A DNA stretch of 56,188 bases from Lingula anatina (lineage: Eukaryota > Brachiopoda > Lingulata > Lingulida > Lingulidae), in contig NW_019774624.1 of assembly GCF_001039355.2 (NCBI RefSeq), forward strand, positions 429,484-485,671, given 5' to 3'. Made by a program: the position numbers and the translations under genes. Under the pieces are notes generated by a model. That model ran no database searches, was not told the DNA's origin, and saw nothing but the letters and a program-made list of their open reading frames with translations. This document shows, piece by piece, positions 12,301 through 23,332 of this stretch (its first letter is position 1; each line of letters starts with the position of its first letter).

Positions 12301-14683
12301 ATAACCATAACGCCTTTACCTTTAAAGCTTTCTTTTCTTTTTTCTAAAAACCACTGCTATAAATGCCGATTTTGGTGAAAAGTAACACACCTTTGACAAG
12401 TAGGTGTTTTCATCTGTGTAAATTAGAAGTTGCAGTTCAACACGTGTACAAAACATTACTAGTAAATCTCAGCACACTGAAGTAATATATTTTACTATAG
12501 CTGAAGATTTTCACCAAATCAAATTGTGGAATGAAAACAAAGTGGAAAAATGTGGAAAAAAAATGGTATCATTTGTATCCTTCTTTAGTTTTTATAAATC
12601 GTCTTTTAAATTAGAATGAATATTCCTGCCTGGGCCTTCGACTTCTCATACTATATGTTCATATTGCATTTTTTTATTTGTGAAACAGGTTTTTATTGGT
12701 CTCTTGTGTAAGATTGGTAAAAAATGTGAATTTTTTCTTAAGAGACTAAGTTTTTTACATAATGTGATTAAGATACTTTGATTATGGTTCAAACCTCTTG
12801 TCTCAAAGGTAAAAACACATAATAATAATAATAATAATAATAAGATTCTTATATGGTGCCTTACATTCTATCTCAAGGCACCTTACAATAATGGCTAATA
12901 TACTAAAATCATTAAAATGACTACAATATTTTAATCATAAACTCTCATTGGAAACCATTTAAAATTTATACTACTAAAAATCAATCTTATTAAAAAAAAA
13001 CATTTAGATATTAAAATAAAATCTAAGAGATATAGACAGAATTAAAAAAGTGGGTCTTTAAAAGAGATTTAAAATTGTCAAAGTCTTCTGTTTTCCTAAT
13101 AAAATTTGGTAGACCATTCCACACTTTTGGGGCGTAGATTATAAAAGCACGATCTCCATAACTTTTTAGGCACCCCTTCTCTAAAACAGAATGTTCTAAA
13201 ATAAAATCATTCTCAGTATTAAAACGTGTGGTAAAGTATTACACATTTAGTCTCTTGTAAATGATTTAATTTTTATACAGGAATTCAAACACAATTTCCC
13301 AATTTTGTACAAAGACAACCTTGGTCAATTGTAATACAGGGACTTGAAGAAACATAGTGTAGTTTTATATTATTGCCATCGTTTCTTAAAAACTTAAGAG
13401 CCACTGTAGAAGCAGCCTCTGTAGAAGCAGCAATTGAAAACAACATACCAAATTGAATGTGGAAGTTACAAATGAATGTTAGTCATTTATGTCCTGCTGT
13501 ATGTGGTAATACTTTTATTCTTTAACTTTGAAACGTGTGTGTGTGAGACTTGTGTGGCCTAGGGGTGTTACCACAGGACCAAGAGGTCAGGGTCCTAGTA
13601 AAATGGTACTGCCAGTATTTTAGATACAATATCTTTTCATTTTGTTGGGGGAATGGCTGCTTAAAATGTCAATTTACCAGACTACCCCAAAAAATTATTG
13701 TACTGAATTGCATAACATTGTACCATAGAGCGAAACAAGTAATATTCAGTTATACAATGGTCAAGATTCAATGTCAAATGTATGGTTCTGAAGCCCATTG
13801 CTTGACTCGTTAGTTCTTATCAGACCCCATATCACTGTGACCACGACCCCTGCCCCTTACTCGCCCCTTGGGTTACGACCCTAGGCCACAGAATCCTGAA
13901 ACCTATTTCGAAATTATGCAACATCCCCTTTGAGCAGTTGTAACAGGCTGACTTAAGGGCAAAAAGCCCATGACTACAGGGTACATGGGACAAAACATCG
14001 CCTCCTTTTACCCTGCCCAAAAGTTACCCAACATAAATAAATACTCAAACAAGATATACTGTTGCAGGTGAAAACTGATTTTGTTTAACAAAAGCAATGC
14101 CAGCAAAAGTTGGGCTCCACAAAACTGTGACTTTTGTCTTGCAATTTTCTCCTAACTTAACCAAGCAATCATGTGAAATAATGCATCAATTCAGCTGAGA
14201 AAATCATCAGACATTTCAATGACTTTCATACAGGAAAACGAGAATTCAGTGAGACAGAATTTAATTCAAACTCCAATACATTAATTTGCATTAATGCCAT
14301 GCATAACAGTATTACCTTGCAAACACATTAAGCATTTAATATATTTTTTCATAATAATCTAAATTAAACATAAATACAAATCAAAGTAACATAAAAATAC
14401 TGAATACAGATAGACGAAGTTTAAATAGATGAATGAATGGACGGAGAGATCGAACAACAAACAGCCAAATATGAGTTCATACCAATTTTCTCAAAATTAT
14501 CAAGCTTCTTTTATATTCACAACTAGGGAAAATTTATCATGCTAGACTTATCCATTACCACACGGTGATAAGAAAATTCTTGATTCTTGTGACCCTTACA
14601 TTACAAAATGTTTGGATCTCATTCCCAAATTTTTTTTCTGACAGATGGAATTCCACAAGAAACATATGGAAGACGGTCAGGTG
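7909..14683 (+). CDS. Unrecognised plus-strand gene: two N-terminal coding exons
   Basis: Seen: exon 7909-7975 follows the acceptor ccaacttctttccag, carries an ATG at 7936 in a good context (caaaaATGTC), and encodes MSSKMDEYPQEAF plus one base before the donor gtgagg. Exon 14645-14683 follows tttttttctgacag, ends before gtgaga, and entered with two bases completes the codon to read NGIPQETYGRRS plus one base. The phases match exactly. Inferred: this is the coding start of the transcript from 5313. I could not follow it with confidence beyond 14683; weak continuation candidates lie at 16518, 18341 and 18901. The N terminus is polar, with no signal peptide. The family is unknown. Confidence 0.38.
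7976..9340. other. Intronic or intergenic sequence, nothing recognised
   Basis: AT-rich, with stops in all frames. The longest open stretch (8795-8977, plus) has no protein-like composition. Confidence 0.4.
9344..9420. repeat. (CT)n then (TG)n compound microsatellite
   Basis: A pure ctctct tract followed by tgtgtg. It sits exactly at the left border of the duplicated block that starts at 9417. Confidence 0.95.
9417..10928 (+). repeat. First copy of a 1,512-bp near-identical duplication
   Basis: The sequence matches 10930-12441 at a constant offset of 1,513 bases. I noticed two substitutions (9480 a/t, 10878 c/t) and no length change, even in the A run near 10140. The copies abut at a single N (10929). 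This is most simply an unmerged contig overlap. No gene is recognised in it. Confidence 0.9.
10930..12441 (+). repeat. Second copy of the 1,512-bp duplication
   Basis: See the copy at 9417. It begins immediately after the N, and the unique flank resumes at 12442 (acgtgtac). Confidence 0.9.
12820..13260 (-). mobile_element. CR1/L2-like non-LTR retrotransposon 3' end, degenerate
   Basis: On the minus strand a reading frame at about 13240-13020 encodes the C-terminal end typical of CR1-type reverse transcriptase proteins, including KSYGDRAFIIYAPKVWNGLP and a following IRKTEDFDNFKSLLKTH. It is followed by the usual 3' UTR hairpin region (aaggtgccttgagatag then aaggcaccatataag) and a (TTA)n tail, seen as (aat)n at 12820-12843 on the plus strand. 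Upstream, toward 13440, only decayed traces remain. It is 5'-truncated and inactive. Confidence 0.8.
13261..14644. other. Intronic sequence with possible decayed repeats
   Basis: Two similar stretches in opposite orientation (about 13550 plus and 13890 minus, sharing tgtggcctaggg) may be remnants of a short interspersed element. No box A/box B pair convinced me. Confidence 0.3.
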
Positions 14684-16005
14684 AGACAGTTAACTACACC
14701 TGCAGATGAAGAATCATGGCTAGAAAGCTGTCTTGTATTGTCTGCACAAACTTCTCTTTCCAAAAAAAAACATGAAATTTATTACTTCTTATATCATTTT
14801 AAGAATATCAGAGATTTAAATAGCACCCAAAATAAAGATGAGGCAAGGAGATGAAATTCCAGATGAGAGCCCAGAAGATTAGGAAAATGATATAATTATA
14901 TCAGTACATTATTCGCACTGTAATATATCAGAATATGTATAACTAATCATTATTAAAAGCATTAAACAAGTCAGTCATCGCCCAAACCCCAAAACCCCTT
15001 TCCAAGCTGCCTCCTTTTAACAGGCCTCAAATCATTACCTAATGGATTCTGCTTATGAGAGCCAAAAAAAAAAAAAAAGCTTATCCATCCAACACTCCAC
15101 TTGAAAGACCTCCTATCAATTCAATTACCTCATGAATACAACTAATTAATATTTAAAAAAAACTCACAGATCCCCCCCCCCCCATAACAGGCTACTATCA
15201 TTAAAGAAAGCATAATATGTACAAAAGTTAATGAAAATATTAATACCTCACACACCCCCTTCTGACAGGCCTCACATCAATTCCATTACCCCAGGGACAC
15301 AGCTAATGAAAGTAAAAACACCTCATCAGGCTTCCTCCATTGATACATCCCAGTGGCCATTGTGTTGGATTTCCCATTCATCCTGGTCATGCCTTTCACT
15401 GTGTCACATAAGCGTGTGTGGCTGGATGCATTAACGCACACACCATCACTCAGGCTGGCAGAGATTTTTCAGGCTGATAGCTGTTGGGAGGATGTGATAA
15501 AATCTCTATAGGTTGTTTCACAATCAACAAGGATAAAGAAGCAGGAATGTGGCCCAACACCTGCGTTGTTGTTTGGCCAGGCAGAGCGTAATTGTGACCT
15601 CAGGTGCCTAGTTGGGAGATGTTCATGTTGAGGATAACTTGTCCAATTAATGATCATCTTTTTAATTCTATGAAATATTGTGCTTCAAAAGAGGGTGAGA
15701 AACTAAGGATTTTTTGCAGCAGTTAAGCCAGTGAGCTTCAATTAATCAAGTAACAGATTTTCCAAGTGTTTTAAGTTTTGGATTTCCACTTTTTTAAACT
15801 TAGAACTGGCAGAAACTGGATTTAGGATCCGATAAGATTTTTGTTAACAGTTTAGCTGACGAGGACTAAAATTCAGAATCTTCTTTTTAGAAATTCATGT
15901 GCTGTGGAAACAGATAAGGTAGGCCAACATTTAATATTTTTATCAGTAAAACGTCTCCCAATAGTCCAGAAAATAAATGATTTTTATGATGTTAGTCAAA
16001 TGATC

Positions 16006-16071
<66 letters not shown>

Positions 16072-17736
16072 AAGAAAGAGAGTTGTGCCAAGCAAGTCTG
16101 GGTGAGCCTGCTGCAAGCTCACTGACTCTGTGGTAGAGTAACTCTTATGAAGGCACTTGGAACAGAAGGAACAATATGTCACAGCTAGGATACACACGTC
16201 AAAACTACACAATAAATCTTCTCAGAAAACACTCCATCTTCATAGGGGTCGCGAGTGATGTAATGGTATTTTCTTGTCTTATTACTGTTCAACAACTTAC
16301 ATAAACATTACATGATATTCTGCCATTGAATTCCTTTTTGTACTTGAAAACCATTCAGACAATTGAAGTTTTTCAACATTTTTTACACATTTGTCATAGC
16401 TGGAGCCTTTTCTTATTCAGTCTATACTGGTTGTTTGGTTAGTTTAGAGATTACACAGCTTTAATTTTCATCATGGATACTCCCCTTACCCCCTATAAAA
16501 TAATTTTTTCATAACAGGTTTTCATATTTTTGTTTCTTCTGAATCATGGAAGTATACAGGAATTGTTAACAGTTAGATTCTATTCAATAAATGATGAATT
16601 AATACCAGTACATTCATACAACAGCGTAATAAAGGTTCTATCATCTACACGAGATCAAAAAGTTCTTCACAAGAGGCTGAAGGAGCTGGTTGAATATCAA
16701 TGGGGATAATTGTTAGATCTTATCCATATCACTGAAAAATGAAATCTTTTCATCCTTTCATTTCATCATGGTCTAGTAATCATAGTACCTGCATCGTACG
16801 TCAATGTCCGACTGGTGATGGCTTCTGAATGAGAACACACTCACCCTGGGTTTCAGAAAACAATGGCAACTCCCTTCTATATCATCAGCATGCATGTTAC
16901 ACACACTGGTTTCTACCTTTGAAACTCATGGCATACATGCTAGCTAGGCTAAAGGTACTGTCACACTCGACATAGATAGCAATAACCTATGAGAAAAATT
17001 GTCCACACACAGACAAACGCTATGAGTTCATTAGACTTGAGAGTCTGCAGGCAAACGTTGGTGAACCTTCGAATATGAAGAGGGAGCTAAAATGTTTTGA
17101 GCATGTTCAAATACAATTTCATATGCTGTGTTTATGTTCGTTCTCATATTCTGGAAAAAAGGGCAATTTCATGTGATTAAAGTTGTGCATATAATTGAAT
17201 TCATATACAATACTCATATGTGCCTCTATACCTCTATACACAAGAGTGTGACAGAACCTTAGCCAGAGAAACTCTGAATCTATATAAATTTAAAAGATAG
17301 CAATACAGTAATCAAGCTGGTGTGCACACAGCATGTTTTCTTTAGGTGAAACTTTCATCCAGTTTGAACAAATTTTGAAGAAAAAGACTGCACCATAACC
17401 CAGTTACTTGTAATTAAAAGCACTGAACCAGCGCTTACTTCCATTTAAACTAATTCAGAATTGTGGTTTCACAAAAAGCACCCGCGACCAAAAATGGTTT
17501 TAAGACATTTTTTGTATGCTATGATCCAAGACAAATTAGTTATATTTCACAATATGAAATTACTCATCCTTTTTTAACAAAGAAATGGATTATATTTTAA
17601 ACTTACAGCTACTTGATTTTAGTAAAACACTCCAGATTTGTCTTGAATTTCAACAGACCAAAAAATCAGTCCTAAAATTAAGGCAGACTGTTGATCTTTC
17701 TTTCTTTCTTTCTTTTTTTTTCTAACACCAAGCCCA
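14684..17736. other. Noncoding sequence with simple repeats
   Basis: It holds A and C runs at about 15065 and 15172, and three weak copies of a 45-base motif with ggcctca and attacc (about 15020, 15105, 15265). A pure (AC)n-(AG)n compound microsatellite lies at 16008-16065. No gene was recognised. Confidence 0.4.
16008..16065. repeat. (AC)n(AG)n compound microsatellite
   Basis: Two adjoining pure dinucleotide tracts. The open frame across them is an artefact. Confidence 0.95.
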
Positions 17737-17917
17737 GGGGCCTGCTTAACAAAAGAACTTATGCCCAAAAAATTGGCCTCAACTGTTTGACCAAAATTTT
17801 AGTCTACTTTGATCTGGCATAAGTAGTTGTCGAATTAAACTAAATATCTTGAATTTATTTTTGGTCTTGAAGTTAAGAAAAAATTTTGAACTTCATCGTT
17901 TTGTGAAACTGGCCTCA
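17737..17917. mobile_element. Small inverted-repeat (MITE-like) element, CCTGTTTCACAAAA-type family
   Basis: The left end ggggcctgcttaacaaaaga is matched by the reverse complement of the right end, gaggccagtttcacaaaac, over about 25 bases. A similar pair of ends bounds 27255-27519. No coding capacity. Confidence 0.55.
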
Positions 17918-18571
17918 AACTCAAGCACTTCAGTGAAATCAGATTCAGAATTGCTCTTAGCCCCGTATGGACATACTGGTAGACTACGCACATGGAGCAC
18001 ATTCAAGTAGAATAATATCATTTTAATGGGGATAAATCACAAGCTTTCTAGACATTATCAATGTGGAGGGATGACATGACTGCCAAGTTCACAGTTCTAG
18101 ACACTATACAATAAATCCAACACTTGAGGAGAAATAAAGGTGCATTCACACATGGAAAAAAGATTGGTTTTCTGTGACATTTCATTTGAAATGGGCAGAA
18201 CAGAAACGCTCTTAATAACTACTTGAGTAAATGCACCCTTTGTGGTTCACAGGCATTCGGCAATAAATCTAGGATATTGCACGAGATAGGAAATAGTATA
18301 GTTTTTTATCAGACGCAATGAGGTAACCGTAATTTTTCAGGCATGAATTATTTGTGGTTTGTGGTAAAGGTATCTAGATTAGAGTTCTTCATCGTAGTAT
18401 CTTTTCCTATGCTGTGCATGATTTTCACTTATGTGAACACACTGGGTATAGAAAACTTGCTGCAGGTGGACCAAATGTGGATTACAGTAACTAACTGTAT
18501 TGCCTTAATTTCCTAATTGTTTTCATGGCTAGTTTCTTATAAAGTCCACCATCAAAGGAGTCCATGTTTTC

Positions 18572-18815
18572 ATCAGCATTGGCTTGTTTGTTTGTTCATG
18601 GACAAGATATTTCAAAAAGCTCTTCACAAATTTTCATGAAATCAGGATAAACAGTTATTAAGGATGGAAAGAAGAGATTGCAATAATTATTGCATTGGCT
18701 TGTCCATTTGTTTGAGGACAAGATATTTCCATAAGTTTTTCACAAATTTTTGATGAAATTTTCAGGATGAACAGTTACTGAGGAAGGAGAGAAGATATTA
18801 CAATTATTTCAACTG
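18572..18815 (+). repeat. Two tandem diverged copies of a ~120-bp unit
   Basis: Both copies contain gcattggcttg, a ggacaagatattt block and ttttcatgaaat-like sequence, ending in cagttattaaggatgg or cagttactgaggaagg. No coding potential seen. Confidence 0.6.
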
Positions 18816-21800
18816 AATCTAACTCTCCTCACAAATGTTATTCCCTTCTGTAATTGACTTTTTATTTGGAGGTTTAGTGCTCATTTCTGGTTTCTGACAG
18901 AGGGACCTTTCACAATGAATTTTAAAGGCCTAGATGGTTAATTTCGGGGGGGGGGGGGGACTCGTGCTAAATGCAATCAGATGAACAGACTGGCACACCT
19001 ATTGTTTTCAACACAGTATAATCACCAGCTTTTCTGTATTCTACTCAATGCCGCGGGGTATTCAGGGCACAGACCGTGATCACTAGATACCACCAATGGA
19101 TTTTTGGATTTTTAGAATTAAGATTTTTCATGTGAACGGTGCCTAAGAAGTGTAACACTGTTATGACATAAAAGAGCATCAATGACTTCTTTCTCTTTCT
19201 CCCCAACAATGTCTGTGACTTAAATAAAGTAAAATATGATCACAAAGAGAGACAATCTGTATTTTATCATTTAAGGTAATTGTCAAAATCCACAAATGAT
19301 CCCTACTAGTATTCTAAAGTGACCCTAAAGTTCCAGTGACTGTGTCCCACGACCCAGGAAAGGGCAAAAGGACAATAAAACTGAAGATAACTTCCACAAA
19401 AAAATTTACCCCTAAGAATACAACACAAACCAAGCATCAGTAGCACCAAGATTTAACTCAACACATAACTTTTTCTCATTTCCTCTCTATCCGCAAAAAC
19501 AGCTGCAGGCTTGGCTTGAAACAGCAGCCCCCTAGGGAGAATTCCTTGGAACTACAAGATACAACTAGATCATAAGATAGCAGAAAACATCTTCCCCTAT
19601 CATTCTTGTATCTAGCATTCCTCTGCTACCAGTTTCTACCCTATCTGATGTTTTGAAATCATTTCACAAGATTAAAGGCCAATAAGAATTACGAGATGCA
19701 ATCTAAAGTTTAAGAGAAACATCTTTTCTATCTAAATTGCTTCTGTTTGAAGAAATGTATATTTGGAAGTGTAACGCCCCTATGACTAAAGATCAAGTCT
19801 CTTTCACACCATGTCTCATGTTACTATGTTGACACTACAAATTGAATATTTGATAAAACTGCAAAATGCAGAGTCTACAGCATGTGGCAAACAATTAACT
19901 TTTGATAGCTTGCAATCAATAAACGTTAGTGTGTGATGAGCACAAAATGGCTGGCATGTTGGAAAACTTAGACAATGGCAACACAGGCCTGGTCCTTGAT
20001 GAGTGAATCACACTTTAAAAAATACCAGCAGCTCCAGTTTTAACATCAGACCTGCTTTGGATAATTGTTCTAGGTACATGTAGGTTTCATGGTGAAAGGT
20101 CCTATATTTTAGAAAAAGACCCCCCCCCCTTCCTTAACCCCCCCCCCCCCCCCCCCCCCCCGGGCTACTGGCCTGAACCATCTAGGTAGAAAGAACATTA
20201 GATAGAATCAGGTGTAGCCAACAATAGCAATGCATGTGAAAAAGAACAACTGAGAAAAGTCTTCAGTCTATTCATAAATCAATGGGCTTTCTATTCACCT
20301 CAATCTTACTAAGTGAAATGAATTTCTGTAGTTTTGGAAAGATAGGCTGGAGCCTACTATTTTGTTGAGCTTCATCAAACAAAAAAAAAAAAAAAACTCA
20401 GTTTGATTTTTATAATCACAAAACAGACTGAAGGCTATTTAAAAAGCTTAGTCTGGTTGAACTACCACCAAAGTTTCTAAAAGAGGGGGGCAAAAAAAGC
20501 AATCTTCTAAATAAATACTTAAACCTTCCACCATATTTGAAAGTTGTTTAAGGTCTGTGTGAAACTGCAATTTTTAACAAAATCAACCTTTGAAGTCTTA
20601 ATTACTACGTATGTCTTTGTGAGATGTACGCAGTGAAGAGGATGACTTTTTTCATGTAACAATTTAATCAAGTTCTTTTTTGGAGGGAAAACATTTAAAT
20701 CTGATAATGAACTTATAAGCTTTTGCTTTAATGTATCCTCGTGTGTGTTGCAGTGCGTGTGAAGTAAGGGGGAAATGATTTCTGCATGTAACATTTTCAT
20801 CAAGAACAGTATGGAAAAATGGCCCAAAAAGCTTTAGATCTTGAACCTCTATTTGTGTTGAAAATGTGCGAGGGCAGTTCGTTACATCAAAGGTATATTT
20901 TCTGCAAAAGAACTCACTTTATAGTGAAAATTGAGAACCTTGCTCAAACCCACTCTTGCCTTCTAAAGCTTGGAAACCCATCGTCCTGGTTATCCAGAAA
21001 TATATGTAGCCTTTTGGGGACCATATCCTATAAATCAATGTTCTATATTTCAACAACTCAAAAGTTTTATAATTAATTATGATTGACTATTAAATTCAAG
21101 TTGTTGAGCAGACTAGTTTTTTTTTTCCAAATAAAAAACTGAACAATTTTTGACAGTATCATGATTCAGTTCTTTCAAAAATAAATAATTCTGAACTTAT
21201 AAAAAACATTCACTGATAAGAATACAGATTTTTGATTGAAAGAATAAGGTGAAGCCAACATTGGGCACTATGTGAAAAGTACAAATGGGAAAAGTATCTA
21301 AAACATGATCCAAATTTGTTTCATGGAGTATTTCCTGCTAATTATTCTCTCTATGCCTTTTAAGTTTGGCAAAAGTTCAGATTTCCCCTCCCTAGAAGGA
21401 AATGGCATGTTCCAGAAAAGAAAAGGCTAAAATCCCCCCCCTCCCAGCCCCTTTCAGAAACCCTTACGTATATAATCTCTAAGGTTCTCAAAGTTCAAAG
21501 AACAACAGTACATATCTTAATGTGCATCAATGCCCTCCTTGAAGATACAGCAATTTAAAACAGTTAGGGTAAAGCTAATGACCATTTACATATCAAGTGG
21601 TACAATTAACTGGACCAGTCCACTTTGAGAGACTGATAACTTAATTCCAGGCTATAAGGGAGTCATGACACCTAACAGAGCATATGCACCCCTGTCTTGC
21701 TCCCCCCCATTTCCAGCAAAATCCTGAATCCAACAATGATTTACTTATAGTCTCTCCTAAGTTTTTTTCCATGGAGCTTTGAATATAACTGCCTCCATTT

Positions 21801-23080
21801 TTATTACAATACGGACAAGGGCAAATAAAATGACTTTTCTTTTTTTAAAGACATATAATGTTGTATCTGTTTTTAGCATCTACAGATTTATTCTGAACAG
21901 AGGGAGACCAAATTTTTAATCTGAAAATTAAGATCAACTTTTGGACTCGAGTTCTTTTGTGAGACAGGCCAATGCAGTACACATGGCTATGAAAATCAAT
22001 ACCGATCATGGTACCATCAAATTTTATTTGTCCAGGCAGTAAAGGGCATACGTGTTTAACTTCTTTGGGCTCAGTGAACAAACTGAGAAGACTTGACGGA
22101 TTGCTCGCTGAAGGTTAGCATGCTCATCCCTCCCTGCTTGCTGTGGGTGATGTTCTACAGCATTTCTTTTTCTCAATTTGTTTGCCTTTTCTCTGTGGTT
22201 ATCAAAGGGGTGTCGGCCCGCGTGTATATAAACAGTTTATACGTACATCCAGGGATAAGAGATTCGATCATGAAAACATGTTTTTCTAGGGCATAAACAA
22301 ACAAGTTAAAGTGACCCTCTGATTCCTTAACGTATTCGGTATTACATAAACCACGGCATGCAAAATACAGCCCTTGTTTACTCTTGGACATGCAACCTTT
22401 CTAAACATTAGCACTGAAAAAACTGCCCGCAGTGATGAAAGAGTATCTTATTTCTTCGCTTTCATTTCCAGCTAAAATATCAGTGCAAGTAAAAACACGA
22501 TGCCTTTTCACGACTTTGTTGGCGAGGCACTATGGAAAACAAAGGCGAAATTCGACTGTTCTTTCTTATCACCCTTCTATAAAACTAACATTGGCAGATG
22601 TACTGACACATAAAATCTAGATGATTTCATAGATGCTTATGGTTGTGCTTTCATTGCTTTGGCATTGTGTTATGCATTCAAAATTGCCCGACTCTGTTTT
22701 CATTGCTTCAGTGATGTTTCAACTATTACAAACTGAAAACATTATTCAGTTTTTCATTTTGACACCCTTCTCCCAATAAAACCAACACCCCCAGCATGTA
22801 TTGAAATACAAAATCAACTTGAAAATACTTTAAAACAGCTATAGCCCTCACAATACTGCAGCAGGAGTTTTAGACTTTAGTTGTGTGAAGACAAGGGCAA
22901 TTCTAGAATGAAAATCAGTACCATGATACAATCTTATCAATGAGACCCTAGTGTATCTCAAACAACTAAACATATGGACAATTAATCTTGGATCACCTGA
23001 CAACATCTTTTAGACCAATTTTCAGTCTAAATAGGCCCTTGTCTTAACACACATTTCCTGAATGCCAAGCTTCCTTTATT
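18816..23080. other. Noncoding sequence upstream of the LRR gene
   Basis: G/C homopolymers at about 18946 and 20121-20162, and an A run at about 20381. Open stretches at 20519-20827 (minus), 20819-21076 (plus) and 22432-22620 (plus) lack recognisable protein features. A strong acceptor (ctttcatttccag) at 22470 is noted but unexplained. Confidence 0.35.
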
Positions 23081-23088
23081 TCACTCCC

Positions 23089-23098
23089 CTATAAAAAG
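23089..23098 (+). promoter_or_regulatory. TATA box of the LRR receptor gene
   Basis: ctataaaaag lies about 245 bases before the coding start at 23333. This places transcription start near 23120 and a first exon of about 225 bases. Confidence 0.65.
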
Positions 23099-23332
23099 AA
23101 GTCCAAAATATATCCGATGACTCTGTCAAAAGGGAATTACACGGTCACAGTATTGCTGGCTATGGGGAGTCTCCACATTGGGTGGTCCGTTAAGGGACAG
23201 ATTACAAGGATTTTGTTCTTTTGTGTTATGATATCTGGTCCTTCCTGAAGGTCGTAGGTCAAAGGTCAAAGATCGTAGGCGAGTCTGGCAGTGTTGGAGG
23301 TCTGCGGCCTCTGCACCAGGTGTCATTTTCTT

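Noticed and set aside
13550-13813. 87-codon plus frame and a possible tRNA-like SINE head
   Set aside because: No convincing box A/box B spacing, no protein features; probably decayed repeat.
18341-18369. Possible further exon of the rightward gene after acceptor gtaatttttcag
   Set aside because: Donor is weak and the encoded residues are unremarkable; several equally weak candidates exist.
22471-22620. Possible last exon after the strong acceptor ctttcatttccag
   Set aside because: Open to a stop, but no link to a known upstream exon and no family; left as a note.
23126-23326. Minus-strand open frame of 66 codons with coding-like composition
   Set aside because: It overlaps the TATA-driven first exon of the LRR gene on the other strand, which has better support; no splice or homology evidence on the minus strand.
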